64,000 bases of DNA from Lichenostomus cassidix (lineage: Eukaryota > Chordata > Aves > Passeriformes > Meliphagidae): positions 52,847,350-52,911,349 of the forward strand of contig CM039183.1 of the NCBI GenBank assembly GCA_008360975.2, in the 5' to 3' direction. Below are positions 23,079-36,967 of the stretch, piece by piece. A program made the translations under genes and the position numbers. Within the stretch, counting starts at the first letter, position 1; the number at the start of each line of letters is the position of its first letter. The notes beneath the pieces were generated by a model that was not told the DNA's origin, searched no databases, and was given only the letters and a program-made list of their open reading frames with translations.

Positions 23079-26000
23079 ACCCTGTCTTGTGAGAAAGAGT
23101 TATTGAAATGAGTTTTGGGGCTGGTGAATACCCTGGAGGTTCTTTGGCCCATTGCTTTCTTCTAGACCATTTGCCTTTAACTCTCACTTGAGCTTCTGCT
23201 CAACAAAGTTAATAGCTGCGAGTTCTTCAGGGATGGTTTATTAAATCATGTCCAAGAAAATAAATATAATGAATGAACAATCTCAGGAGAAAGCCCTGAC
23301 ATTTAAAAAAAAAGTAAATGAGTCTCAGAAGTATCAAGCCACAGAACAGAGAAAATACATTAGCAAAAATGAGATATGTTTTGCAGCAATTAGAGAAGGA
23401 GATAAAGTCTTCTCCAGGGGAACACACCTGAGTTCTTGAAAAATCAACCAAAATCTGTTTGTGTACTGGATTGTGGCATCTAACAGGGCAGACCTGAACA
23501 TTGTCTGCTCATAACTTCCCTCCCACTCTCCCAGCATTTCAATGTGCTTCATCTGCCAGTGCATCAATGGACTTTGATATGAAGAAGCTGGTGCACAGCT
23601 TTGAACTCCACTGAACCCAATTACATCTGGTCATTTCAGACAGCTGTGGTGGTGTGACTCTGAACTATGAGGCAGAGAGTTCATGACAGACTCAAGTGCT
23701 GCAGCTGGAGCAGCAAATTCATCTGGTGCTGTGGTATTGCAGGTTTTATGCTCCAGAAAAGAACTGGAAATCTGAAATAAGTGCTGCACTAATTAAAAGA
23801 TAGGCGTTTTGGCAACTAGTGTTTGGTATGTGCTGGGGTTAATGCCTTTTAATTCTCATGGCACAAGTGGTAAGTTTTATCTCTGTGTGCTACTAGAGGT
23901 GTGTAAGGGATTTAAGTCACTGAAATGGGCAGAATTCAGCTTTTCCCCCACTACCATTACAGAGCTTACCTCCTGTCTTTGGCAATGGCACTTGCTGTTT
24001 TATGCTCGAGAGAGGATAAGCGTAGCAGTGATCTTAATTTCCTAGAGATACAGGGAATATGACATCAAAATGATATTAGAAAGCAGGCTTAGTTTTGCCC
24101 ATGGCTTGTGTAATTAAAACCTAGTCTGGTGACAAGGTACTACTACACAGTGATAAAGACACCCTTGGGCAGAGGACTACTGAAGTCTTATCCATTGCTA
24201 AAGTCCTGTTAAAGCCTCTTTTGCTTGCCTTTATTAAAACCAATTTCATTTCTCGGCCCTGAAAATGCACCTGTGAAATGTTTCCGTAGGCCTTCCCCAG
24301 TATTGATAGCTTTCAAATGCTGATTGCAGCTTCTGTTCTCACAAAGGCACTGAACCAATCCTGATCTCTGTTGCATTAAGCAAGAGAAGCTTCTGCTTGG
24401 TTCTCATGGCTGCTAGTGTTTTCCTTCAAGAAATGAGGACCAAAAAGACCTGCCTTCCCAGCTCTTTCTTGGGTGGAAGGAACAAGACACTGCGCACCAT
24501 GCACATGCACACGTATGCACAATCCTCTTTCCCATTAAAAAGAAGTAAAAACTCATGGCAATGTCTAACCTATCCACTCTAGAATATATTTCAGTTACAG
24601 GTAAAGCTTTGCATTGGATACAGAAGAGATCTGAGACCTGCTCTTGTTTTGTGGTCACTTAACTGGAGTTTGACATTATCCAGATCTCTGGTAAACCTGT
24701 ATTTTTCTTGTGCTTACTATAGCTACTGTATGAGAGGTTTGGGCTCTTTTTATTTCTCCCTTTAAATGGTTGGAATTTTTTTCACTTTTTCTAAATATAA
24801 TTTTAAATGCAGGAAAAATATACTTGGGATGGGCTCTGACCAATGCCCATTGGAATTTAAGCCAACAACATTATTTTATCACATGGATTTGCAGTTCTGA
24901 TTATTTCTTGTACTCCGTCTAAAAAGCTGCTACTAAAAGATAGTGAAAAAATGAACTTTTCCATGTTAAAATTGTGCTGAAAAAAATCTGTGGTAAGAAT
25001 AGGGAAATTCCCTGGTTTCTAATCACTCTTGATCTTGAAAGGGTCATTTTCAGGTAGTCAGACTAAAAGTGGGAAGGGACTGATATAAAAATAATGTTAT
25101 GAGGAGACACTCCAGATTTTTAAGCTGCAAAGCTAAGCCAAGTTCATAGTTATTATTAGCTGAGAAAAGGTTATTGGGAAGTAATTGTAACAGAATTAAG
25201 AGAAAATAGTTCTGCCCTAAAAGATCTCAAAATGCAGAAGAAAAATGTACCCAAATTATAGCAATAGTCATAAAGGCTCTATCTAGGGACTCGATCTTGC
25301 TTGGCATTTAAGAAAACATGAAAGATACTGATTTTTAAAAATTTTAAATAGCATCTAAGATAGAGAAAGTAGCAAGTGGAAAATAAAACCCAAGTCCTAT
25401 CTCTTACCTCCAGAACTTCTAGTAAAAATCATATGTGTGCTCTTCAGGTGCTAAAGGATGATTTTTCTGCCTTAATATAATTTTACTAAAAATTAATTCT
25501 GTTGTTTCCAGTAACTCTCTTACACCTTGCTCCTTCAAAGACATTTCACGCACAAACAATATGTGGTATTCATCTAAGAAAAGTGTACAATGGCCAGCAG
25601 AAAAGTCAACTACAAGCAATATGAAACTGGGCTTTGAGTTCCATATCTCTCAGGTTATGTACATATTTGAAGATTCCCAATACCAAAACTTCATTTTGTT
25701 TTTACCTGAAGAAATATCATCTGCAGTACTGAAGTATCATCTGCACAAGGATCAGGTGAATTTTGAAGATGGGAGGTTATTTTATATCTTCTTTATATCT
25801 TCTGATATAAGGAAGGTAATTTAATTGCTTTAATCAAAGAAAATGCAATCCTCAACAGAGTTTTAATAACCTCATCCTCAATGGAAAGACATTTGGTCAT
25901 GTAAAGAGGGATTTCTTCTGGATCATAGACAAACCTCACTCCAGAGTAATGTCAGATGCTGAAGTTTTCTCTCTGTAGTGATAACATTCAGTGTAGCAAC

Positions 26001-26105
26001 AGATTAAATTCCAGGAAGGAGGAAACAGATCTGGTTGGTTTTGTTAACATTTTTATGCTCAAGCTGCAGATGCTCCAGTATATCCAGGAATATTCTGAAA
26101 GGGAA
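23079..26105. other. No recognisable gene
   Basis: No gene or nameable repeat. Frames such as 25561-25824 (87 codons, plus) have no known motif. Confidence 0.6.
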
Positions 26106-26110
26106 TTTGA

Positions 26111-26130
26111 TTTTTTTTTTTCTTTTTTTT
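26111..26130 (+). repeat. Poly-T tract with one C
   Basis: A T-run interrupted by a single C, then AAATATACA. No attached retroposon body is recognised. Confidence 0.85.
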
Positions 26131-29100
26131 AAATATACAGGATCACCCTTAAACATTTGAGTGCATTATACTTCTATTGCCCTCTAGGTCTGGAAGACAC
26201 ACATGTGGTCCTATAGATGTTCACATAGCCGCAGAATGCTATAGAACATGACATTTTCTCATTAAGATCATCTGTGGGTTTTTTTCATGTCTCTGTTTCT
26301 GCTGTCCAGTTGATAAAACCAATTACAACTCATTCAATTTTCCATCTACTATAGTTAGAGTTGACACAGCAAGAGGACAAAACTCCCACAGGGTATAAAT
26401 GCTCTGAAATCAGCATATTAAGAGTATCATTTCAGAATGGTTAGGACCGAGAATTCCCACTGAGAAGAATGGAAAAGAATATTTGCTTGTTTAATTGTCT
26501 TCTCTGATGCCTGAACAGGCTGTGAAGTCCCAAGGACTTATGAAAACATAAGCCTCAGGTTCTAGCCTGGGAGCATGTATTGTGAGGGATCTTGTTTCCT
26601 GCCATATGGTCATGTGAGAAGGTCTTTTAATTTCCCTTCTAAACGCAAGATATAACACCAGCTTCACTAATTTCACTGCCTTCTTCTCAGTCTGTGCCTA
26701 GATTCACAAAATCTGTATCCTTTGTTTGAAACAAGTGAAAAAGAAAACTATTGTGGGTAGTCTTCTTCAGGTCATTACAGCAAATAGAAATAAAACAATT
26801 CTGTTACAAGACTGGCAGTTTTTCTCTGTGAGTTATCCTAATCACTTGACAATGAGTGGTCAAAGGACTGCTGTGGTCTTGCTTCTTTTAAACAAACTGC
26901 TGTTTTCTCCTTTTTCTTTTTTGAAAAAGGGGCTCCTTTTGGATAAGGTAGCTGTTGCCCCTCTGTTGGAAGTTGTGCCTCCCACTGTGTACTGGAGCTT
27001 CAGCACCATGGTCGTGAGTTGGTGGTCGTGGTGATTCCCTTCCTGAGGCACCTCTCGTACTCTTCAGTGGCCATTTTGTAGAGGCAGAGCAGTTTCACAG
27101 CTGACTTCAGGTGTACTGTTTGAATACCACTTTTCTAACCACTCTGTGGTTCAAATGAGTTCATCCGTCCCTGACACTTGCACAAAACACTCTAGAAATG
27201 TATTATTTAAAGCCTGCCTTCTGTGGTGTTTCAGAAATAAAGGTGTAAACTTTCTTTAGAGGCCTGAGAAAAATTTCCTTTGCTCTTGTGGGAAGAAGGA
27301 AGGGCCAGGCTTTGAGCTGCATGCATACCCCCCAGAGGGCCCTTATGCCAGGAGACGTGTGAATTACTGGAGATGGTATTGTTGTCTTCCTCACTGCATC
27401 TGAGGATGATGAAGCCACCAAGGAGTGTTTTGCTGACATCTTGCTGCAGTCACCAGGGGGATGCTGTGATGGTACCAGAGCAATCAGTGTGTCCTGCATC
27501 ACACCTGGGCTGGGCAGGTAGGAGCTGCTCTAAAAGGTAAAGGTCTCATAGATTTATGGCACTTCCATGCTTTCTATTCTTGCCTGTTTGACCAGTTGTT
27601 CAAGGTAGAAAGCAAACAAGGAGTCTGAAATGAACACGGTATTGTAAACAGATTTTGAACAGCATTGTGGAGGGTTGGGGTCTGGATACTTAGCATAAAG
27701 AGTGTGAGAAGAGCTAGCTGGATCTTACTTGTATTTTCCTTAAATGTGCTTTTTCACTGGTCCATAAATGTTTTGTCAAGGGGTGTCCACTGGAAGGAAG
27801 GTGTGAAGAAAAGCACTTTTAAGGGTCAAAACTCCTAGTCTCTCTCAGGGGTATGAAATTCTCCAGTTTTCTAAGCCAAAGTTGGAGGTTTTCTTTATTC
27901 TTCAAGTCAAAAATTTTGCAAAATGTAAGCCTGTGAAGGCTGTCAATAGATGGGCTTTTCATCTGTTACAGAAAGGAAACAACTTTGAAAGCCTATGAAC
28001 TGGAATTGCTGGTCTCCAGGTAGCAGTACACGGTGAGCATTTCCCTTACAATAAAACAGATAAATACTCCAGAATATTGCAATAGCAATCCCAAGTAGAG
28101 CTGTAAAATCAATGTACAGAGGATGTGTTGGAGCAGAGTGGTGACAAACGGCAGTAGTTTCAGGAAAGCATCTGTGCGTGTGGTGGTGTGGAGTACAGAT
28201 GCAGTTGATGTGTCACATGCGAGTGGTACCTCTTGTTGGAGCATGTCTCTGTAAAGCAATAGAAAAGAGCTGAGCTTTTTGAAGCATGGTATGTAAGAAC
28301 ATCTGCCCTTCAAAATGACAGTAATGCATCAGGTAAATGGAGGTGAGCTTGAGCTTCATGCTGCATCTGACATAATTAAAGGTGATGAAAAAGTACTGCT
28401 GTTGTAATGGGGGGATATGGTTTAATACATCTATCACAAAGAATGCCATCGTAAGAAGAGTGGAAACAGAAATAAAAATGCACTAGATTTGTACCAGCAA
28501 ATTTCCCAGTAAAATTTCTGCAGCTTTCATCAGATGCTTGGTAGCACCTCTGCAAAATGATTGTTATCTCTGGGCATGTTTGAAGTGTTATGCTACACTT
28601 CCATGGATGCTGTCAGGTTACATCTTGTTGCAAGGGACAAATCCTGCACAATGGCTTAGCTCTCCAACTTCTGTTCTGAGATTAAATCTTTGGTTAACTC
28701 TCAGGACAGTATGAGAAGTGACAGATCAGTTCAGGAGACAAGGGTCTTGTAGTATTAGCCCCCCAGCCTGTGCTCATACAACAGTCTGCTCCCCAAACCC
28801 TACAATAAAATGGTTTAAATAAAGCAAGACCTGTATCAAACTCTTAAATGGAATATGCAAATGAGAACAATAAAATTGGAGTGACCCAAGTAACAGAGTT
28901 TCATGAAGAGACTGTGAAACACAAAACAACAACAGCAACCACCACCAGCAAACTAATAAACAAAAAAATCAGGCTGGGCAAATGACTCCACAGATTGCAA
29001 TTTAGATAGAATAAATTCATTAAGACCAGCAAGAAGTCCATTTAAATATTTAAGCTGAGAAAGAACCAAAGCATGCACCAGAGTTTTGGTTGTCTCAATT

Positions 29101-30400
29101 ATTAACCAAGCACAGATTTTGAAGATATTCAATAAAGGGAATTGACAGGTCTTTATAACACAGTTAACATGGAATGAAATGACAAATCAGAGTAAAAGGT
29201 CACACCCAATTGCTGTGCTGTGGCAGAAGAAGCATGATGTGGTGATATTCAGGAAGAAGAAAGAAAAAGAAAATAAATGGAAAGGAGGCAAGTTAAGAGA
29301 CAGAGTCTGTATAAATCTTGCGCCTTATCCACATTACTAGAAATAAAATGTTAGCATCCACTGGGAGATGTTACTGAAGAAATGCAAGGCATGAGGAAAA
29401 GCATTGTTGAAAGAATAGAGGGACAGCACCCACCGGACATTTTAATATAAAGTGTAGCAGATTTACTACAAACACAAAGAGACTCCCACCCAGCTCCTGG
29501 GTGAAATGCTTGTCTCAGTGCCATGGCTGACGTGCCACAGGACAAGCAAACCTTGGCACCTTCTCTGTCCAGAAGGGAAGGACTTGATAATACCCAGTCA
29601 AAGCCTACAGTGAATTAGCTCCTCTGTTGGCAGCTTCTGTATCTTTCTCAAGGTAAAATCTTCCTAAGATGGCTTTCTGAGTAGTCCCTGGTCCTCCCCA
29701 TATCACCAAACTTTAGACATTGTTAAGCCTGCAATGTTTTTCAGGCTTCATTGGGAATTACTTCTTGCTGGATGGGCAGTGCCCTGAAGAGCTATGGGGT
29801 ATCAGAGCTTAGGCAGTAGCATGAATAACTCATTGCTGCAAGCAGAGAGGTTCTTGCCTGAAGCCTGCTGTTGAGATGGCATGAGTCTCACAAGAACTGT
29901 TGGCTGTGTGGAGAGGGAGCTCCATCCAGCAGGGCTTGAATAGGTAGGGTGGTATATTATAGGTAGGGTGGCATATTTGGGTATTCCTGAAGGAGTATAA
30001 CAGTCTTTGCTCATACTATCTCTTCTGTTGCATTCAGGAAAATGGGTCTTGGGGGGATATTTTACCTCTGTTTTTGGAAGGGCTAAGTAAACAAGGTTAT
30101 TTTAAGATTATACCAAGAGTACAATTGACTTAGACTGCTGGTTTCTTATGCAAATAGAAGCAGCTCTGCAAGGCTTTGAAATTTGGCTAATCATTCAGCC
30201 AAATTGCTACTCTATATTAATAATAAAGACATCTATTGATGATTATGTTCTGGATTCACTAATCCAATCACAAATGCCTTTTCTCTGTAGTTTCTTTGGA
30301 CTCATATTTCTTACTCTTTTTTTTTAATATAAAAATAATTGGAAAAACCTCAATAAATAGATTAGAGGAACAGAGAGGATTTCCATTACCATGCAAGTTC
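26131..30400. other. No recognisable gene; one short tandem repeat
   Basis: The plus-strand frame at 26726-27034 and minus-strand frames at 27203-27502 and 27993-28313 are about 100 codons long without recognisable domains. A near-CTCF core (TCACCAGGGGGA at 27450-27461, 10 of 12 positions) is not strong enough to call alone. Confidence 0.6.
29941..29978 (+). repeat. 19-bp tandem duplication
   Basis: TAGGTAGGGTGGTATATTA at 29941-29959 is followed directly by TAGGTAGGGTGGCATATTT at 29960-29978. Two substitutions separate the copies. Confidence 0.9.
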
Positions 30401-30413
30401 TTCCCCTTTCAGC

Positions 30414-30437
30414 ATTTGCATGATGCATGATTTGCAT
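30414..30437 (+). promoter_or_regulatory. Paired octamer (POU) sites
   Basis: Two exact ATTTGCAT octamers lie in the same orientation at 30414-30421 and 30430-30437, 16 bp apart, with ATGCAT between them and a TTTAAT stretch just after. The octamer is the standard site for POU-domain factors. The surrounding 30160-30540 is AT-rich, repeat-free and has several TAAT cores, so it could be an enhancer-like conserved element. No conservation data are available to me. Confidence 0.35.
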
Positions 30438-30540
30438 TTAATAGCAGAATACAATTAGGGCAACCAGGGAAAAATGTATGGCTTTGTATTATGTGGTATC
30501 ACCCTCATTTGCTAATATAGTGAGTGCAAAAATGACCCAC

Positions 30541-33500
30541 AAAGATTTCACTTGAAAATCTATATTGGACACTGGTGCAGGTGTTACATCAGGACCTTTT
30601 GTGAACAGAAATGCATGTCTTAGAACTGTTCCAGGCTCTTTTTCTCCTCAAAAGAGAGAGATGAACTGAGATCAGCTGTTTTATATTTTTATTTTTCCTA
30701 GTAATTTTACAGACAGGATTATTTGTAATCCATTTTTCTGGAAAGAACTATCTCATGCTCAGCAATTTAAAAGTCTCCTGCTCCTCTTCCTTCCAGAACT
30801 GCTGTGCTGCTTTCTGCACAGAGCCCTCTGCTCTCACCTCTCCCAGTGATGCCTTCTCTTGTCAGGGTCTTCTGGGTTCCAGCTGCTGTAGCATTATGGA
30901 TACCTTTTCCTGATCCTTTCACCTCAGTAGAGAAGGAGTTATCACTTGCAAAGACAAAACCTGGCCAGAAAAATGTGTTGTTCTAACTCTTATTAATTAG
31001 ATAGAGAGGACATCTGCCAGGTAATTGAGGATACAACAGTAATGGTCTGGAAACAACAGAAATGGGTCATTTCTGCTATGTCTGCCCCACCTCATTATCT
31101 CCTCCTGCCTCCTTTCCAAACCATCCCTATACATCTACCATGCTCCTGCTGCACACAAGGTGCATCACTGTGTTCCCACCACCTCCATCCTCCCTTCCAC
31201 TGCTTTTGGGTTTATACTGTTCAAGACACATCAAGGGATCTTCTGGTCTTTTCCAGATAAGGGACAGACCAGAGGCGCTGCAGATGCAGAAAAGTGAAGA
31301 TTGCTACTGCGTTGTCACATCCGACAGGGTTGTGCAGACACAGGGAACTCTAGGGCTATTGTTTTCCTTTTCCTTATTTCCATTTTTTTTTCTTTTTCCT
31401 ACTGCTGAAACCCTTTTTCAGAGGGATACTATTGTGCAAAAATTTAGTCTCATGAGCTGTATTTTTCAACTGGGAAAATTTCTGCTATATTCATGTGATA
31501 AGATTATTTATAAGATCTTTAACAAGTACTATTCATTTCACAGATTATGACTGCAGCCTCCACACAATGGACAGTGTTGGCAAGGGAAAAATAATTCAGT
31601 CAGAAGGTTCATGAACTAATCTGTCATATTTACAGGAAAAAACTCAATAAGAAGGTTTCTGGAAGACTGAAGTTTATGTTTTTGTGTGCAGATGATATGG
31701 AGTGCTGGTAGCACTGGTGAACAAGAGGTTGGACACAAGCAAAAAATGCTCAGCTTTTTTTCACTTTGCTTTTGTGACAGCCGTTTTAATAGTGTGGAAC
31801 ATCACGTTTTAGCAAAGAAATTTATGGTTTTGTGGGAAGTAATTTCATACAGGCAATAGTCTTGTTATACAAGTATTGGGTTGCCAAAGGACTTGGATTC
31901 TAGCAGTCTTCCCTTTTCTCATGCCTGTAAGGAAAGATGTGCTCTGCATTATGAAAGGATGATTTTCAATGTCCTGCAAAGCCACCCCACAACCTCTAGT
32001 ATTGTTTAAAGATGAAAACAGCTGATGAAACAAAAGCATGTTGTTTGCCGTCTCCTATTCTGGAAAACAACCCTGGTCCATGGTCTTGTCTTTAGGGACC
32101 AGAGCTTCCTTGTGACTCTGTTTTCCTTCTGTGCAATGCAGTAGCATCAGCCTTCATGCTTTCCATCCTCACTCCCTTCTACCTTTTCTGGGAAACACTG
32201 GGAAACACTGCTGAGCCTGCTGCTCTTCCTCCTGTGACGCGGAGCAGATGCAGGGGTGCAGCAGGGTACTGCATGGGTCAGAGGTTTCCCCCTGTCCCTG
32301 CTGAGCTCCCAGGGGAGCACACAATTGTCCAGATGGCTGTGGGCAGAGAAGGCAGTAAGGTAAGCATGGGGGATTGCAGGGGTGACTGCACATCCTGCAG
32401 CTCCCAGGCTTTCCAGCTCCAGGCTGCTGCAGGGCATGGGGCAGTGCAGGCAAGGTGTGATATTTTCTCCTTAGATAACATGCAGAGGTTGATGGCAGTA
32501 GATTAATGCTTATTATTTTTGCCTATAACTGCTATGGGTAATATTCAAAAGGAAAATGTGACTCATTACTTCTGATTGCTTTCACTCACTCTCTTTTTTA
32601 GGGTACACATATTTATGTGCCAGTTGCATCAATTAAATAGCAACCAATCCAACTACATTTACAGTCTGCCTTTAAAATGCCAGTTCCATATTGTAGTTAC
32701 CAGTTAAGCATGAGCAGATTAATGGGATGCATTGTTCTCTTGGGTTAACTACCATATTGTCATTAGGTGGATACGCCCTCATGAATCCAAGTTTTCTTTC
32801 TGTGAAAGGAAAAGAAAGTGCATGTTCAAAAAGTAGGGCAATTTCTATGAAGCAGAATCAGCTGAGAGGAAAAAAGAAGAGAGTGCCCTCCCTCCCACTT
32901 TTTTATTTCGGTTGTTGTTTAATTGTTTCTTCGACCCAGTGGTTTAGTGATTTCACATCTATTTAATTAACAGAGAAATTGATAGGGTGCACTGAAAAAC
33001 AAGAAAGGAAGATCAGATAGACAAATGGTCTCTGTAAGTTCACAGTTCTTAAAACAGATGTTCACCTCCGCTGGCTATGGTATATCATTATCTCCAGGAA
33101 CCCTGAAGAGAAAGCAAAATCCTTCATTACTTGTAGGAAAATTAGAGCAGTCTTACAGAACTAAACAGATACACCAACCCATTTCATCAGATCCCATCTC
33201 ACTGCTGTTGTGTTACTCACAAGTCAAGAAGTGTGTGTGTCTGGGGAAACTGAGACTGCAGATAAACATTGCAGTTGTCTGTGGAATGAGGGATTATGGA
33301 GATGTGATGATGACATGGTGTCTAAAGCAGAAGCAACTGTATGGGTGAGGGGCTGGGACAATTCCTCTGTGATTTATTTGGTGCAAAGGCAAGGTGGCAA
33401 TTGTCTCTTGGACCTCTTACTTGCCTTTTGGACAGACTTACCTTACTATTGAAGTGGGGCTGCCTGAGACTCCTGACTGAAGGGCTAGGGAGTGTGTGGA

Positions 33501-36500
33501 AAAGCATATTGTCTCTTGCTTTCTATTCTCTATTCCTACTATACATTGCAGACATAAATAGGTAAAATGTCCAGTGCTAAGCAGTCTTCATCTTTTCTGC
33601 CAGGAAAAATCAATAATTGTGGGAATTCCTCCTGTCTCAGGGAGATAGACAAAAAATAAGTAGACAGGAGAAGTTTGCCTATGCAGTCAAACCCATATGA
33701 AAATACATGGACAGACACACCTGTGCAGACCAGTCACTCTGCCTGGCTCCCTGGCCTTGCATCTGCTTTCCCCACCTGCGGGGCAAGAAGTGCTGGGTTC
33801 TGCTGTGTAAGCAGTTGTGATGGCAACCGTGAAAGAGCCCCTTGGAAAATGTGCCCTGAACACTTTGATTACCAGTGCCCCAGATTTAGTGTGCCTTGTG
33901 ATTATGCTTTATCGCTCTTACTGTCTCCACTAACTTTTAATCACAGCTGAGTATTTCCAATCTGACTGCCATTTCTGGCTTCAAGTGTAAGGAGTATTCA
34001 GATTCCCAGATAGCAAAATGTGGGGATTTGCCGGGCAGGAGGCACTAGAGGGACCCCCTCTGCTTCCCCTCTAGCTTTCACCCTTCCCCCTTGCATCAGA
34101 GCCCTGGTAGTGGAAAAGAAATGTTGAAATCAATATAAGAATAAATTGCCACGTGGACCTTATTGTGGAGGCAAGGTTTCTACAGAAAATCCTTGTAATC
34201 AGAATAGAGGGAAGATGAGATTAAACTGATTAAACTGAGAAAGTCAAAAAAGGACAACTTGAAAGATTAGCTCGAGGACGACTGAAAAGCATAATCCTCC
34301 ATGCATGTTAAGTAGAACAGTCCCTCTCTGTTATCAGCCCCTTCATCTGATGACCTTCTGTTGCATTAGCACAGAGCTACTTGATCCAAGGCAAATAGTG
34401 AAAATTGAAAAGCCAGAATGCCAGTGATTACAACAGGTATCAATATTACTGCAGTGATGGTTTGTTATCATTAGGGAGCTCCATCATAGCTCATTCTGGA
34501 AGCAGGAGGAACAGAAAATAACAAGTCATTATACTTGAGGCAGGTAATAGAAGAAAAGACCTTGTGTTACAGTGGGAAAGCCTTTTTCACCTGCTTCAAC
34601 CTCTAAAATTACAGCATCAGAACAGGAAAAGAGGTGGGGGGAAGCAATACGGGAAGCTCATGTGTATTTCTTTCCCTGGGAACAACAGCCTCAGAGGGTT
34701 GCATACAGCCAGAGTGTGCTACCCTTTTCTTCTGCAGTGAGAGGAAACAAAAGACCTGTGTCAGTTTTACTGGTCAATGACTTTTTTTGCCTTGCACATG
34801 CAACTTTTTAGCAAATCTGCTCCCGTGTGGTCCCAGCAGCAGCAGCAAGGCTGGCTCCTCTGCAGCCTTACAGCTCCACTTTGCAGGGCTGCGTTTCTGA
34901 GCCTGACAAGGTGCTGTCCAGGGGAAGCATCTTCCTTCTGATTCAGAGATGTAGGGAGGTCTGGGGAAAAAAACAAAAAGCCTGTTCTAGCTAAGGGTTG
35001 TTGAGCTCAGGTACATCATATCCCATCTTAACTTATAAAGGAATATTATTCTGATTAGACTCAGATTTTGTGCTTTGGAAATCTGCTTAGCAGCACATTG
35101 ACAGAAGCGTTTTTAGAGGATGACATCATTGTCTTTCCTTTTAAGTTGGCAGAGACCAGAGAGGCTAAGGAGTGGAGAGTGGCACGTGTTAGTGGCTGTG
35201 TACCTCACCAGTTACATTTGATATAATGCTTCACATTCATGCCTGTTTTGTCCTTTTCTCTGTTCCCCCTGCCCCTCCAAATTCGGTTTTTTTACCCTAC
35301 TATTGCCCAAAAATGCATTATACTCAGGCACATTTTTCTTTGCCAAAAGCCTGAAGTCTACAGTGGTATTAATCTTTGTAGTAATGTTGCTGATGTAAAT
35401 GGAGAAGCATGACTCTGAATCATTTGAATGTTTTGACTGAATCCTAGCTTTGTCACTGGGATGCTGTTTCATTTTGTTCATCTTGCAGCAAGTCAGTGCC
35501 GCTGTTTCCCCTGCTGCCTTTGCTGGTCTCTAAGTTAGGCAGGATGTCTTCGTAGGTCAGAATTGTTTCTTACTGGTTATTTGGCGAGGAAATGTGACTC
35601 CAGTTGAAAATTGACAAAAATACTGTGGTCAACTTTCATTAATGGAAAAAGACAAGATATAGTTTTAGATAATTTATCATAATTTTTAAACCCACAGAAT
35701 TTCACATTAAAAAGCACAAAGCATTAATGTAACAGCATCATGCTTAAAGGTTTTGAAAAATCTGGGGGAAAAAAGGCCCTGCTACTAGTGAAATTTAATC
35801 CAGCTCCAGGATCCAGAAAACAGACCCGTTTCTGGCATGGCTCTTTATTATTCATTTGAAAGATCTTATCCACGTATTGCACTAATGTCAGTAAGGAGAG
35901 CTAAATGGTATAATCTAACCTTGCCTTTCTTTACTGGAGAAGTAAGGATCCCTCTATACTTTTGCTCCCAAAAAGCTTTTGCCCTCTTGTCAGTAGATTG
36001 GGTCAAACCTAATCTAGGTAGAAAGAAGCAGTACTGTTGCCTTGGGAGAGTTCCTACTTCTATCATGCCTGAATTTGTCCTCAGTTTGCTTAAGTCTCAA
36101 TGAAAAGAGGTTTTCAGTTCAGGAGGTAAAGGGATTCATTAGATCTCATTCCCAGAAATGTCTACCTGATTGAGAAAGAGTCCCCTCAGGGGTAATGCTC
36201 ATAAGCAGGCGGAGGCTGAGGGGCTGAAAAATGACCCATTTTGAAGTTTATCTAATTAGCTTCAAATATATAAGTTAGGTGTTTTGCTAGATGGATTAGC
36301 GTAATTATCTTAGTGCACCTATTCATGCTAGGAATGTCAGAAAACCAGAGAACAGAGGAGCTCAGAAAAAATCTCAGCAGCTCAGCCTGTTGACTGCCCT
36401 GACCCACACGTAATTTTGCTGCAGAGGAAAGAGAGAAAGCTGGGAAAAACACAAGGTGAGAGGAGCTGCTTCAAAGACAAAATATTGACAGCTGACCTAG

Positions 36501-36880
36501 AAATAAATTGAGAGGGATCTACCATGGCCCAAATTCCTTACATGCAAGTACTACAGAAAAATCATCCCAGGTGCATGCAGTCTTTGCATAAATGCATTAT
36601 CCTTATTGTTACACCAGCAACTGGATCTGAGGTATTCACTGTAATCTCTGTATCTTTAGTTTTGCCTCCATTACTGAGCCATCTTTAAAATGAATGAAAG
36701 GATTTTTCTTCATCTCAAAAGTGCTTCTTCTGATGGAGAATGGATTACTATTTTATTGTTTGGTTACATATTTTTTTTCTGATCTATTGATAAAGTAGAT
36801 CCCCCATATTTTGTGAGATCAGTTAAAAATTCCCTTGAAAGACAGTAGACAGCTATGAAATAGCTTTTCCCAAAAAGGAC
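30541..36880. other. No recognisable gene
   Basis: The longest frame is plus 31062-31550 (162 codons), rich in Ser, Pro, Phe and Leu from pyrimidine-rich DNA, with no domain. A GC-richer patch at 32150-32460 is open on both strands in several frames, which argues against any one being coding. A CTCF-like core GCACTAGAGGGA lies at 34042-34053 (10 of 12). Confidence 0.6.
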
Positions 36881-36888
36881 TTCCAGGT

Positions 36889-36967
36889 AAAGAAAAAAAA
36901 GGGGGGAAAGGGGGTAAGAAAAAAAGAAAAAGAAAAGGAAGAAAGAAGAAAGAAAGAAAAAGAAAAA
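36889..36967 (+). repeat. Polypurine tract (A/G only, one interruption)
   Basis: Nearly 80 bases are A or G except a single T at 36915. The tract passes from A-rich to G-rich (GGGGGG-AAAG-GGGG) to GAAA/GAAAA units. Such tracts can form triplex (H-DNA) structures and are prone to length change. The complementary minus-strand frame (36764-37108) is a run of Phe, Ser and Leu and is not a gene. Confidence 0.92.

Noticed and set aside
31062..31550. Plus-strand frame of 162 codons
   Set aside because: Composition follows pyrimidine-rich DNA (Phe, Leu, Ser, Pro), with no domain and no splice or promoter context.
32147..32506. Cluster of frames open on both strands in a GC-richer patch
   Set aside because: Several mutually exclusive frames are open at once, and the CpG content is low, so neither a coding exon nor a CpG island is supported.
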